A DNA stretch of 64,000 bases from Lodderomyces elongisporus (lineage: Eukaryota; Ascomycota; Pichiomycetes; Serinales; Debaryomycetaceae), in NCBI RefSeq assembly GCF_030384665.1, contig NC_083675.1, positions 492,001 through 556,000 of the forward strand, read 5' to 3'. Of this stretch, positions 22,096 through 31,312 are shown piece after piece (positions within the stretch are counted from its first letter, which is position 1; every line of letters starts with the position of its first letter). The position numbers were made by a program, and so were the translations under genes. Under the pieces are notes generated by a model, which did not search any database, was not told the origin of the DNA, and saw only the letters and a list, made by a program, of their open reading frames with translations.

Positions 22096-22441
22096 TTTAA
22101 TGAGAATACGGTAATTAAAAAAATAAACTGTAAAAGATTTATAAGCGGATCAAGTACATTTAAAATATTGAATTTAGAATAATTTTTTTATCCGAGACTC
22201 GGGCCGATTCCACTCATGCATGACAAATCTTGTATTTATCTTGAAACTTTAAATCAACAATGAATATTGGAAAACGTTGCGATAAAAGAACCAAGAGGAA
22301 AAAAAAGTCTTGAATTTTCGTTCCTAGCACCAGAATTCTGTTTGCTCTATTTTATTTCTTCCTGCTTTTTTGTTTTATTTTGTTTCCGTTTTTTCTTTTT
22401 TTTTTTTTGCTTGCTTTGTTTATTGTTTTCTTTGCCAAGGC
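22096..22441. other. intergenic, upstream of AIM32
   Basis: T-rich leader upstream of AIM32 (T runs at ~22370-22410). The AIM32 frame is open back to ~22370 but has no ATG before 22442. Confidence 0.6.
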
Positions 22442-23386
22442 ATGTTTCAAGCAATTAGAAGGTTTGGTATTAGACCCAGAAACAATTCACCAATCCAATG
22501 GAGTCTCACTGACCACGTTCCATCTCCTGCTTTTGATACCGGGTGCACATACTGCCAGCCTCTGTCGTTTCCATCAGACAAGCAAATTGATTATGAACGA
22601 CCGTTGAACAAGAGCTCTGCAATTCCAATAAAGCATGTTATGGTTCTCACTACAAAAGACAACAAGATGGACCAGTTTGAGTCACGAATCGAGGATTGGA
22701 AGGGGACATTGGCGAATGAGATCCAAAAATTGAAAACATCCAACAAGAAACTTCACCTAGCTGAAGGTACATCAATCTCTAGTATAGTTCTTCAGAGCCA
22801 CAATTTGGTGTTACGAGAGTTTGGAGTCAATGCAGATAATGCAAATGAGCAGTTGGTGTTTATATACCCTGAGATGAAGGCCGTAAAGTTTGATATTGCC
22901 CATACCGATCAGTTTAGAAAGAAATATATTTCACTGAAAAGACGACAACCAGTGTATAATCCATTTGTTAAAGTAACGGAGAATGATGAAATTGGTAATG
23001 AAGAAGATGACGGAGTTATTGTTGAGTCAAAAAATTTTAAAGAGTATAAAGTAGAAAAGGATTTGATTGTTACTTGTGGTCACACAAAACGAGATATAAG
23101 ATGTGGTGAGCTTGGACCTTTGATTACAGCGGAGTTTGATAAAGTTTTGACAAAAGAAAAGGTTAGAGATCAGTTTTACGTAGGTCAAATAACCCATATC
23201 GGTGGACATGCGTTTGCTGGGAATGTCTTGTATTACCCTAAGGAGTGTGAAAGTTCCCGGGATTTTATATGGTACGGCCGTGTATTTCCTAAAGATGTGC
23301 AGGGTCTAGTTGAAGAAACCGTGAATGGTAAAAGAGTGATTAAAGGGTTATTTCGTGGAGATTTAAACCATTTTGTAAAAAAATAG
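22442..23386 (+). CDS. AIM32: Aim32-like thioredoxin-fold ferredoxin protein
   Basis: A 314-residue member of the sucrase/ferredoxin-like (Apd1/Aim32) family, close in length to S. cerevisiae Aim32 (311). The N-terminus (MFQAIRRFGIRPR) is basic and amphipathic, as in a mitochondrial presequence. The C-terminal half holds VTCGHTKRDIRCG (~210-222) and HIGGHAFAGN (~252-261). In this family the cysteines and the GGH histidines bind a [2Fe-2S] cluster. Aim32 acts in mitochondria in redox quality control of protein import. The start at 22442 is the first ATG in frame; the open frame upstream is T-tract-encoded. Confidence 0.85.
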   Translation: MFQAIRRFGIRPRNNSPIQWSLTDHVPSPAFDTGCTYCQPLSFPSDKQIDYERPLNKSSAIPIKHVMVLTTKDNKMDQFESRIEDWKGTLANEIQKLKTSNKKLHLAEGTSISSIVLQSHNLVLREFGVNADNANEQLVFIYPEMKAVKFDIAHTDQFRKKYISLKRRQPVYNPFVKVTENDEIGNEEDDGVIVESKNFKEYKVEKDLIVTCGHTKRDIRCGELGPLITAEFDKVLTKEKVRDQFYVGQITHIGGHAFAGNVLYYPKECESSRDFIWYGRVFPKDVQGLVEETVNGKRVIKGLFRGDLNHFVKK

Positions 23387-23543
23387 AAACGAAAAGAAAA
23401 GAAAAGAAAAGAATTAAAAAAAGAGTTATAGTTGTTAAATTGTAAATAGATATTTAATTTTATAGAGTTTTACGTAAAGACCAACTTTATCAACTGATGT
23501 CTTGCACCAAATTAGGAGGCATCATGTGGAACCGAGGGGAAAC

Positions 23544-23565
23544 GGGGGGGGGGGGGGGGGGGGGG
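23544..23565. repeat. 22-G homopolymer
   Basis: An uninterrupted run of 22 G in the short gap between AIM32 and the aspartyl protease, so it lies in or next to the 3' ends of two convergent transcripts. On the + strand transcript it could form a G-quadruplex; on the other it is poly-C. Length may be affected by sequencing error. Confidence 0.9.
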
Positions 23566-23581
23566 TCAGCATTTTGGAAAC

Positions 23582-24742
23582 TTAGAACCAAAAGTCAACA
23601 ATGTCTGAGTCGCTAGTATACTTGGCCTGTGCGAGACCGATTTTGTTTGACTCGAGATTGTACGAAACATAAGCGCTTCTCAAAAATGAATCTCCAAGGA
23701 GACTGGCACCACTCGACAGGGCAACGATTCTTGTGAAGCACTCACCGTCTACAACGTCAAATAGCTCGGACAAAGGAACTGTTATATTGACACTGCCAAA
23801 GTTAAATGTGAAAGTTGGCAGGTTGTTTGCTGAAATTTGAGAACATTCAATTACACCTTCTTGACTCAATCCCAATTCCTTGTTGATTGCATCAACCAAA
23901 GGTTGTCCTAACAAAATGTACGTGGTCCCGCTATCAAGTGCTACTGGCTCATTCATAGCAATTACCTGGCCCTTAGGGGTTGTGATGGAGTTCAAAGTGA
24001 CACCTAACCATGTGAAATTAGCGGCATCCAAGATTGCCAACTCACCAGAGTATTTGGCTTTATCGACACCGCCAAAAAGAAAGCTTCCAGATGACTCTGG
24101 GTATTTCAAATACATTGAATATGCTACAGTGTCAATTATTCCTGCATCTTTCAAGGCAAATGGGAAATTATTGTAGTGAGCTGGGGTTGATTCCATGCTT
24201 ATCTTCCCCACACCAAACAAACCATATTTTCTGGGCATCTGAGACATCAACCCAAATTCCAATTGCGGGACCTTGGTTCCATCTGCAAAATAGTAATCGT
24301 CTTTACCGAAAGTACCTTTCACTACTGTCCCATCTTCATACGATGCAGTAATAGGAATAGAAAGATCGTGAAATGTAGTCGACTCGCTCGGATCAAAAAC
24401 TCCACCGGATAAACAGTTGTGTCCCTCACAATTCACGCCGGCTTTTGGAATCACCAAATCCGAACTACCAGTATCTACCGAGACATTTAAAACTTGTTTG
24501 TTCGAGCCAAGCGAGATACTTGCCAAATATGAGGCGTCGAAATATTCTGCATCAATAGTTTCGTCCCTTTTAAGCCCTGTAGCAGTATTATTGTTTCGAA
24601 CCACATCAAAATCGAGTGAAAACACTTTAGGTTGCCTTTTTTCCAAAGGGGTAGCAGCTACTAGGGAAATGGAGGCAAAAGCAAAAGCAGCAGTGGCTGT
24701 AACAACAGCTGTATAGGGCCAATTAGTAAATTTGATTGCCAT
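23582..24742 (-). CDS. secreted aspartyl protease (pepsin family A1)
   Basis: A 386-residue pre-pro-protease. Residues 1-30 are a signal peptide (hydrophobic stretch TAVVTATAAFAFASISLVAA). Kex2-type dibasic sites follow at KR35-36 and KR58-59, so the propeptide is short. Catalytic motifs are VDTGSSD (D90) and LDSGTTY (D270). The YFDASYLASISLGSN start of the mature enzyme and the ending typify Candida SAP-type proteases. Several N-glycosylation sequons are present. An upstream in-frame ATG at 24850 exists, but a TATATAAATA-like TATA element lies immediately before it (~24853-24863), so transcripts probably begin after it; the signal peptide also favours 24742. There is no GPI-type hydrophobic C-terminus. 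Confidence 0.9.
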   Translation of the reverse strand: MAIKFTNWPYTAVVTATAAFAFASISLVAATPLEKRQPKVFSLDFDVVRNNNTATGLKRDETIDAEYFDASYLASISLGSNKQVLNVSVDTGSSDLVIPKAGVNCEGHNCLSGGVFDPSESTTFHDLSIPITASYEDGTVVKGTFGKDDYYFADGTKVPQLEFGLMSQMPRKYGLFGVGKISMESTPAHYNNFPFALKDAGIIDTVAYSMYLKYPESSGSFLFGGVDKAKYSGELAILDAANFTWLGVTLNSITTPKGQVIAMNEPVALDSGTTYILLGQPLVDAINKELGLSQEGVIECSQISANNLPTFTFNFGSVNITVPLSELFDVVDGECFTRIVALSSGASLLGDSFLRSAYVSYNLESNKIGLAQAKYTSDSDIVDFWF

Positions 24743-26874
24743 TATCAGTTGAGTAAAGGTAGTAACAGTTTTTGAAAGTGATATTTCGTTTGCATTTGCA
24801 ATCAATCCATCGATGTCTTTACTTTTAACAAATTCTTTGGCAATAAACATACCTATTTATATAGTGTATGGATAACAATAGGTACAACAACGTGGTATTG
24901 CGATGAACGGACAACGTTGCTGAACAGCATTGTTAGTCTTTAGTTGCTCAAGGGTTTGAAACTAATTTCAAATTTTATCATTGGTAACTAATTTATCCAA
25001 TGGATTATTATCAGTAATCATTCGTGAAATCTAAAGTTGAATTCCAAAGGAGTCAAAGCAAGTGTACTTCGGAAAAAAAAATGTATGGTTACGAGAATCA
25101 TTTGTTTGGAAAACTATTGTACCAACCATGAAATTCAACAACGACTATTGTAGATTTCAAACAATCAAAAAAATCAAAAAATCGGAAAAATAAATAATAA
25201 AAGAAAGAAAGAGGGAAAGAAAAAGGCGTCAAGAGTTGAACCAAAAAAAAACCAACAAATTAAGGAAACCTCATAGTTTCTTTTGCTAAGTCATCTTTTC
25301 AAGTCCCACGAGCCTCGAAAAATACAAAATTTAAAGTCAAGTACGTGGGCAAGTTTTGTTTTCTTCCCTTCTGTCTTTTTTTTTTCTTTTTTTTCTTTTT
25401 TCCCTTCTTCCTATCTGTTTTTTGTTTTATTGTTTGTCAATTTGTATATTTATGTTTGTATTCACACATGACCAACCACAACTAATGAAAGAAGAACAAA
25501 AGTAGTTCGGCGTAAAACTTGGTATTTTCCATCTAGTTGCAATGGCGAATATACTTTTGCACTTGGTTTATTTTGACTCTTTTTCTCTTATCAAAAAAGA
25601 AAACGATAAAAACGATAGAAAAAAAAAAACACGGCAATCAGCATTCACTTTAGTCAAAACCAACCATCTCTATAATCATCGACCTAGGAGGAGTCAGTTC
25701 TTATTGCAAAAACAAAGAAACAAAGATGAAGAGGCAACTTATCCAATATGGCGAGCTCATTCAGACAATAGGATTGTTCTGCTTACAATGGTTATGAAGA
25801 CCTGTATAGCTTATCAACTCTTGGTCAACAACTGAAGCTGGAACGCCGTTTATACCTTTATCTAGTACACGAGGTAAAACAACTAAACTTGCCACATGTG
25901 TATCGTTTTCCTTTAACTTGATCGATTGTGATTGATCTTTTCTCTATACTTGTTTAATACCGACAGTTGGTGTGATAAGACACGGCACTGAATTGAAGGG
26001 AAACCAAAAAAATCAAAAAAACCAAAAAGAACAACAAGGACAAGAACCCAAACCCCTTTTGCAAGCCGAAAAACTGCAGCACAAAGTCGGGCCTTTTATA
26101 CATCCTTTTTTCTTCCCTCTCTCTCTCTCTTTCTTCTCTCTCTCTCTCTCTCTCTCTTCCCCGTGGCTCTTTCTCGGCCTTGCCTATTCTCGGTCACTGT
26201 ATCGGTTTTCATTCCTTTTAGCTCCTTTTGGGCCGCGCACTCGAATTGAACTGCCGAAAGTGTTGGAAACAAGCCCAAACTGTACATTTCAAGTACTTGT
26301 TCATATTAACTGGACATATTAGATGTTGCTAGAATGGTTATTGTTCTTGATTTGCACTCAATTCTTTTTTTCAAAAAGGTTTTAAAGCAACTGCTATTTT
26401 TTTATTCCAATTTTTTTCACTCTATCACTTTAATTTTTACAATTATTTCGCTTTAAAAGCAAAACAAACTGTTTTTTTTTACCAAAAAAAAATCAATTAT
26501 CTACATAAAATACCTACAAGTCATCTCTTTGATAAATATAAATTGCCACGATTTTAACTAGATTGTTTACCTTTAGTAAATGTAGCTAAATCATTATTAC
26601 AAATTTCTTATTAGATGGGTTACTTTGCAAAGGTGGGAAAAGAACTTTACAAATAAAACTTATATACTGATCTTAAGTAAGTCACGTGATATTTATCTTT
26701 TGTATAAAAATAACTGTTATAATAGTCAGTAACAGCTTTGATAGTTAATAGTAGACCCAGGTAGTGCACTTTGTACCTCAAATACCATAGCATAGATCAC
26801 AAGCACAACTCAAAGTGGAAGCGCAAATTACAAAACCTTTTTATATCGGAAAAGAAAAAAGGAGGAGCTTTTGC

Positions 26875-26929
<55 letters not shown>

Positions 26930-27235
26930 AAGAGAGAGGCAATGTGGTGATAATATCTCGCAAAGTGTGCCACAATATCTTTATCTATCTCAAACTACGG
27001 TCATCCAAATTTTACACCTTTAGACTACCAACACATTTAACATCAACATTTAACATCAACATTTAACATCAACATCATCACAATACACTTTTTTTTTTCT
27101 TTTCAAGCACAAGATTAATTTGCACTTGTAACTTTCGACACATACACACATATACTTACTACTTCTGTTTATTAGTATATTTGTAATTCCATCCTCGCCA
27201 CAAGATCAGAACACAGATTCCACAGTTATTATACA
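24743..27235. other. 2.5 kb divergent intergenic region (aspartyl protease / VPS21)
   Basis: No supported gene. Contents: TATA element for the protease at ~24853-24863; CT-rich tract at 26110-26160; GTCACGTGAT (CACGTG core, Cbf1-type E-box) at 26681-26690; GAGAGAAA minisatellite at 26876-26938; three to four copies of a 14-15 bp CATTTAACATCAA unit at 27029-27075. Open frames at 25542-25835 and 25972-26322 are simple-sequence-rich with no domains. Confidence 0.6.
26681..26690. promoter_or_regulatory. CACGTG E-box (possible Cbf1 site)
   Basis: The palindromic core CACGTG in the RTCACGTG context of yeast Cbf1 sites, about 550 bp upstream of the VPS21 ATG. Function is not shown by sequence alone. 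Confidence 0.35.
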
Positions 27236-27901
27236 ATGAGTCGCCATCCTGCACCCGCCACCGCTGTCAAACTAGTTCTATTAGGTGAAGCAGCTGTTGG
27301 TAAATCATCGCTTGTTTTGCGATTTGTTTCGAATGACTTTCAAGAAAATAAGGAACCTACAATTGGTGCCGCCTTCCTAACGCAAAAATGCACGATTGGA
27401 GATCGCACCATCAAATACGAGATCTGGGACACTGCCGGACAAGAGAGATTTGCTTCGTTGGCACCAATGTACTATCGAAATGCTCAGGCAGCTATAGTTG
27501 TTTACGATATCACGAAACCCGCATCTTTTATCAAGGCAAGACACTGGGTTAAAGAGCTACACGAACAAGCCAACAGGGATATCATAATAGCATTGGTGGG
27601 TAACAAGTACGATCTAGTAGAGGACGAACCTGAACTGGAGTCGGCAGCAGAGGGAAACACCGATCTGTTGCGTAAAGTGAGCAAAGAAGAGGGCCAAGCC
27701 TTAGCAGACGAAGAAGGCTTGTTGTTCTTTGAAACAAGTGCCAAAACCTCATACAATGTTAATGACGTGTTTGTCGCCATTGGTGGTAAAATACCCGAAA
27801 CCAATCTGTCAAGAGGCGCACAGGAATCCACGAATGAAGGTGGAAGAATCGATTTGAGCACAAACCCCAATGCCGGTGCAACCAGATCCACATGTTGTTG
27901 A
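27236..27901 (+). CDS. VPS21: Rab5-type GTPase Vps21/Ypt51
   Basis: A 221-residue Rab GTPase of early endosomes, controlling endosomal fusion and vacuolar sorting. G-motifs: P-loop GEAAVGKS (residues 17-24), effector/switch I threonine in PTIGAAF (~41-47), switch II WDTAGQE (~64-70), GNKYD, and ETSAK. The C-terminus ends in CC for double geranylgeranylation. The effector loop [11 protein letters not shown] is the Rab5 signature. A ~20-residue acidic insert ([13 protein letters not shown]) after NKYD is longer than in many Rab5 proteins. Length fits (S. cerevisiae Vps21 is 210 aa). Ypt52/Ypt53 are alternatives, but Vps21 is best. Confidence 0.93.
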   Translation: MSRHPAPATAVKLVLLGEAAVGKSSLVLRFVSNDFQENKEPTIGAAFLTQKCTIGDRTIKYEIWDTAGQERFASLAPMYYRNAQAAIVVYDITKPASFIKARHWVKELHEQANRDIIIALVGNKYDLVEDEPELESAAEGNTDLLRKVSKEEGQALADEEGLLFFETSAKTSYNVNDVFVAIGGKIPETNLSRGAQESTNEGGRIDLSTNPNAGATRSTCC

Positions 27902-28518
27902 GCAATTAAAATTAAAGGAAGGTTAGTGATAATAGTAGGAGTAGAGAGCATTGTTTGTAGTAGAGAATAAGTTATGAAAATGACAAGTTTAATTTTTTTT
28001 TTTATAAAAAAAATATAAAGAATCAATTTTATAGAAAACAAACTATCAAGAATTTGGATCAATATGAGATGCAATATATGGGAAACAAGAAATATGAGAA
28101 CTACAAGACATGGGATCCTTCAGGTACTTTCAGAAACTTTCAAGTACTTTCACTTCATAGCCGACCTGCTCCCAGTCTCTTTCTCCATCCTCTCTCTCGC
28201 CTCTCTCCTTCGCCCTTTTTCACGAGCGCGCGCGCAAGAACCTTATTTGAGATTTGAACTAACTTTTCTCTCTTTATTGTATCTAGTTCGGTTTAACGTT
28301 TTTTTCTATTATTAATTTTTTTTATCAACTTATTTCCAACTTTTTTACCGTATATTAATTTCCTCCTTTTTCTTTCACCTTCTTCATTCCATACTCAATT
28401 GAATAAATCTTATATTTTTGACCTGATCATCTTACCCTTCCGTTCTTCCTTGCACGCCCTATTTTCTAATTTTTTTTTTTTTTTTTGCCTGACCCATTTT
28501 TTTTTAGCTATTTTACCA
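27902..28518. other. intergenic, no gene seen
   Basis: 3' flank of VPS21 and 5' region of the binding-protein-like gene. Contains a GCGCGCGC run at ~28227 and T-rich tracts at 28470-28505 directly upstream of the next ATG. Frames read here are not supported. Confidence 0.6.
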
Positions 28519-29448
28519 ATGACATCATTAACAACTCTTAAGGTAGCTTATATTCCAGAACATTTTTCCACGCCGCTTTTTTTCGCTGAAAAACAAGGCT
28601 ACTACACTGAACATGGCCTTGCAATTGAGTTTGTTAAAGTTCCCGAAGGAAGTGGCCGTTTAATCTATCTACTCAACCAAGGTGAAGTTGACATTGCTAT
28701 TGGTCTTACCGAGGCATTTATTGCTGATATTGCAAAGGGTAACGACAAGATTAAGTTGCTTGATACATATGTCAAGTCACCTTTGCTCTGGGCTGTTAGT
28801 ACTGGTATCAACAGAGACCAAATCACAAGTCTTGAGAGTTTGTCTCAACATGGTAAAATTGGAATTTCAAGAATTGGCAGTGGCTCGTACGTGATGAGTT
28901 TTGTACTTGCTCATAAATTGGGGATGGATAAATTCGACGAGTTTGCCATCTGTTCAAACTTTAAAAATTTGAGAGACTCGGTGAATGAATCGCCACAACG
29001 CGAAAAAGATATCGAGACTAGTGATGCGTTTATGTGGGAATACTTTACTAGTAAGAAATATTACGACTCGAGGGAAATAAAACAGATTGGTGAGATTTAT
29101 ACACCTTGGCCTTCGTGGGTGATTACTGCATCAACAAAGAGCGTTGATGCCAAGGGAAAACAAATTGGTGATTTTATTGCTGCCGTAAATCAAGGTATAG
29201 CATACTTCAATAACCATATCGACGAGGCTGTACAGTATATCGATGCCAACTTGGATTATTCTGCTGAAGATGCTCGAGAATGGACTAAAACGGTGCAATT
29301 TAATGAACAGGTTGGGAAGCAGCCATTGGACTGGCAAAAGATTGTAGTAAATACAAAGCAAGTTTTGCAACAAGCGGGGGTATTGACAGATAGCGACGAT
29401 GTGATTGATGCTAGATTAAACCAACACGCTTACAAGAGCAATATCTAA
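28519..29448 (+). CDS. periplasmic-binding-protein-like protein (Ca3427-like)
   Basis: A 309-residue protein with the fold signature of type-2 substrate-binding proteins: LKVAYIPEHFSTPLFFAEKQGYYTEHGL at the N-terminus, VDIAIGLTEAFIADIAKG, then GKIGISRIGSGSYVMSFVLAHKLG. This resembles NMT1/Thi5- and SsuA/TauA-like proteins and the C. albicans protein known as Ca3427. No signal peptide is seen, so it is probably cytosolic; the ligand and role are unknown. The start at 28519 is the first ATG in frame (the frame is open further upstream through a T-tract without ATG). The family is common in bacteria, so an ancient bacterial origin is possible. Confidence 0.8.
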   Translation: MTSLTTLKVAYIPEHFSTPLFFAEKQGYYTEHGLAIEFVKVPEGSGRLIYLLNQGEVDIAIGLTEAFIADIAKGNDKIKLLDTYVKSPLLWAVSTGINRDQITSLESLSQHGKIGISRIGSGSYVMSFVLAHKLGMDKFDEFAICSNFKNLRDSVNESPQREKDIETSDAFMWEYFTSKKYYDSREIKQIGEIYTPWPSWVITASTKSVDAKGKQIGDFIAAVNQGIAYFNNHIDEAVQYIDANLDYSAEDAREWTKTVQFNEQVGKQPLDWQKIVVNTKQVLQQAGVLTDSDDVIDARLNQHAYKSNI

Positions 29449-29548
29449 GAGGTGATGCGCCAAGGTAGTATATAAAAGTGTTTTATACAAGTTTTTTATA
29501 CAAATGGCTTCTAAAATCGGTACATCTGAATCCACAGTTTTTTTAGTT

Positions 29549-30790
29549 TCACAACTTTTTACAGACCCAAAAATCACACTGGTAAGTATAACGTACAAGC
29601 AGTCTTTGATCCTGACAGTAGGTACTCTCTATCCCACTCTCGTGCTTTTCAAAATCAAATCCCAATTTCGGAATCAATTCAACGAGGTCTTCTTTGGCAA
29701 AACCCAACACATTGTTAGAAGGTTTGGGTGTACTGTACAGTAATGGTCCAAAATTGATCCATTTTCCACCTGACTTTAACAGGTCCCGAATTGTTCTGAT
29801 ATAATCCAATATATTATCAGCTGTGTGCAAAAAGAATTCTGTTACAACGACATCAAACTTTTCGCCACTTAATAATTCCTTTCGTATCTTTTCGTCCTTA
29901 TCATCCTTTCCATCTCCGTATAGCTCGACAAATGACCCAGCAGTGATTGACACCATATCTTCATATGAGATTCCGGGATTCTCACTTTGTAGTTCTGATA
30001 AGCGCGCCGAGGGCGATACATCAGGGAATGTCACTGGCCGCAACTGCATAGCCCTTGAGCTATGATTAATGATATTACCATAATCAGTACAGCCAACACC
30101 ACCAGCACCACTAGCACCACTAGCACCACTAGCACCACCAATATTGCCTAGCGGTTGTTGATCCTCCAAAAATGGAAAGAAGGAATAATTATGTGCAACC
30201 CAGCAGTGCTGGAGTGTGAAATTACTCGTAAACAACATGTGATAGTCACAATCATTGCCCTGCGTTTTAAAACCTTTGCATACCAATTCGAAAACTAATC
30301 TTCCCAAACCACAGCCCGGCACGAGGATATTAACAGTCAGTCGGGTTTTGGTTTCAGGGTACAACTGCTCCAACTCCAGCATAATCAAATTGTAACCCAC
30401 TTGTCTTTCTTTGAAACCCTCATCACTCCATTCCCGCATCAACTGAAGCAATATACCTTGGGTTTTTTCCAATTGATGAAGTTGAAGAGCAGTATAACAA
30501 TCACTGCCCCACATTTCAGGAGATTGTGGCTGTATACCCCAATCTGCGGCTACTTTGCTTGCCAAATCTTTGGTAAATTCACTGTTGAGATCAATGGCTT
30601 CTTTTAAATAGCTTGTGTGTTTTTGGTACCATGATGCAATAAGAGTTTTATCCTCTACAGAAAGTGAAGTGAATGTATCTACTCTCGGTTTAATTAATGT
30701 TTCGAGTTGATAGTTGTGGAAATTGAGAAAAGAGGTCAATGCCTGTATCACAGCTTGATACTCTTGTGCTTCATCATTATCCAATGACAT
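29549..30790 (-). CDS. carnosine N-methyltransferase-like protein (N2227/YNL092W family)
   Basis: A 413-residue S-adenosylmethionine-dependent methyltransferase of the N2227 family (human CARNMT1, S. cerevisiae YNL092W, 400 aa). The signature order is visible: an N-terminal helical region, NILVPGCGLGRLVFEL (SAM-binding loop, ~154-169), QGNDCDYHML, the FPDVSP motif (~250), FDVVVTEFFLHTADNILDYI (~315) and GGKWINFGPLLYS. A Gly/Ala/Ser repeat (GASGASGASGAGG, ~220-232) is an insertion in a variable loop. It is convergent with the binding-protein-like gene, with stops 100 bp apart, and divergent from SWA2. The substrate in yeasts is not settled; carnosine is the animal substrate. Confidence 0.88.
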   Translation of the reverse strand: MSLDNDEAQEYQAVIQALTSFLNFHNYQLETLIKPRVDTFTSLSVEDKTLIASWYQKHTSYLKEAIDLNSEFTKDLASKVAADWGIQPQSPEMWGSDCYTALQLHQLEKTQGILLQLMREWSDEGFKERQVGYNLIMLELEQLYPETKTRLTVNILVPGCGLGRLVFELVCKGFKTQGNDCDYHMLFTSNFTLQHCWVAHNYSFFPFLEDQQPLGNIGGASGASGASGAGGVGCTDYGNIINHSSRAMQLRPVTFPDVSPSARLSELQSENPGISYEDMVSITAGSFVELYGDGKDDKDEKIRKELLSGEKFDVVVTEFFLHTADNILDYIRTIRDLLKSGGKWINFGPLLYSTPKPSNNVLGFAKEDLVELIPKLGFDFEKHESGIESTYCQDQRLLVRYTYQCDFWVCKKL

Positions 30791-30793
30791 CTA

Positions 30794-30836
<43 letters not shown>

Positions 30837-31312
30837 AAAGAAGATGGTGAAAGATTAAATAAAATATTATCACCGGTGGTACTACCAGTAAAGATTTAGT
30901 ATACTTCTATGTAAGAATTACCGATAGCTTCATTTTATGCTTTGGGCGGCGAGGCTGAGATTTGTTTTATAAAAAATCCAAAACTGAAAAGCAAAAGAAA
31001 AAACGCTAAAAATATTAGATAAAAAAAAATATTCAGAATTTTCGAAATCTCTATTCTCTGTTGATGTTAGATCTGTCGATTTGTGATACGACTAAGAATT
31101 GGAAAATCTCGAGATCACAACCTACCTAGTTTTTAATTGCTCCAGAATCAACCCTCTTTTCTTTTCTTTTCTTTTCTTTTCATTTTTTTTCTTCTTTTTC
31201 TTCTTCTTCTTCTTCTTCTGCTTTTACTATTACATCTTTATCCAAATACTTGGGTCCACATTCATTTATCATACATTTTCACCTTTTTTTCTTTTCTTCG
31301 ACATTTCATAAA
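30791..31312. other. divergent intergenic region (methyltransferase / SWA2)
   Basis: Contains a (TA)n(TG)n microsatellite at 30797-30836 directly upstream of the methyltransferase ATG, and T/TTC-rich tracts (31155-31225) upstream of SWA2. No gene supported. Confidence 0.7.

Noticed and set aside
24743..24850. 36-residue N-terminal extension of the aspartyl protease
   Set aside because: Would bury the signal peptide, and a TATA element sits directly before that upstream ATG.
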